Shown here: positions 63,808 through 64,000 of the stretch, piece after piece | Layout: the number at the start of each line of letters is the position of its first letter | Position numbering within the stretch: the first letter of the stretch is position 1 | Source of the DNA: Mixophyes australis | Lineage: Eukaryota > Chordata > Amphibia > Anura > Limnodynastidae | Assembly: GCA_036250195.1 (NCBI GenBank) | Contig: JAVHZZ010000008.1 | Span: 10,414,934-10,478,933 of the forward strand | Length of the DNA stretch: 64,000 nt | Direction of reading: 5' to 3' | Translations under genes and position numbers: made by a program | The notes under the pieces: generated by a model | Database searches by the model: none | What the model was told of the DNA's origin: nothing | The model's input: only the letters and a program-made list of their open reading frames with translations

Positions 63808-64000
63808 GTAAGTACCTGTGTAAGATTACCCGATCTGATAGGTGGATCGTATGACTGATGTGTCTGTCAAACGAGTAACAAAACCTTTCACGTTTTCCTC
63901 TTTTCATTCGGGTCAAAAGGACAAAGTAGTGTATCAATGTCCGAGTCGACAAGATGTGGAAGCGATAGTACAGCCTTTATCCGGGGTTGTCACAGTTTTA

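Overview
The window is a piece of a vertebrate nuclear genome, most likely an anuran amphibian. It holds one protein-coding gene, on the plus strand: the ortholog of SGIP1, the endophilin-interacting muniscin adaptor of clathrin-mediated endocytosis. Eighteen coding exons can be placed between 9268 and 63807. They total 1660 coding bases, about 553 codons. All reading phases join without a break, and the conceptual product matches vertebrate SGIP1 from about residue 4 into the start of the C-terminal mu-homology domain. The start-codon exon lies upstream of the window. The rest of the mu-homology domain lies downstream. The frog assignment is an inference from the repeats: a TTAA-flanked Kolobok/T2-like element, palindromic Tourist-like MITEs, tRNA-type SINEs and an L1/Tx1-like LINE.

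Layout. 1-9267 is intron with repeats only. 9268-14322 holds five exons for the N-terminal lipid-binding region. One intron here (13218-14146) is not GT-AG: it has an AT-AC U12-type structure. 14323-29735 is mostly intron and contains two separate 12-nt microexons, encoding RKSP and RRSP, plus a 54-bp minisatellite of about 2.25 kb. 29736-35712 has six exons of the linker, ending with a 465-bp proline-rich exon. 41019-47247 carries the rest of the proline-rich region, a probable 57-bp cassette exon and the short exon before the mu-homology domain. A 16.4-kb intron (47248-63695) follows, full of transposons. It includes a 3.4-kb hAT-type element that carries a 24-bp minisatellite of about 87 units. 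The last exon (63696-63807) opens the mu-homology domain.

Nearly everything else recognisable is repetitive: hAT-type elements with 8-bp target duplications, palindromic MITEs with 3-bp duplications, a Harbinger-like element with TTA duplications, SINEs, one LINE remnant, several minisatellites and microsatellites. The very long open frames at 18914-20860 and 59200-61464 come from tandem repeats with periods divisible by three and are not genes. I found no RNA gene, no CRISPR and no second protein gene. The strongest observations are the AT-AC U12-type intron, the paired microexons, the in-frame cassette exon, and the minisatellite carried inside a delimited hAT element.
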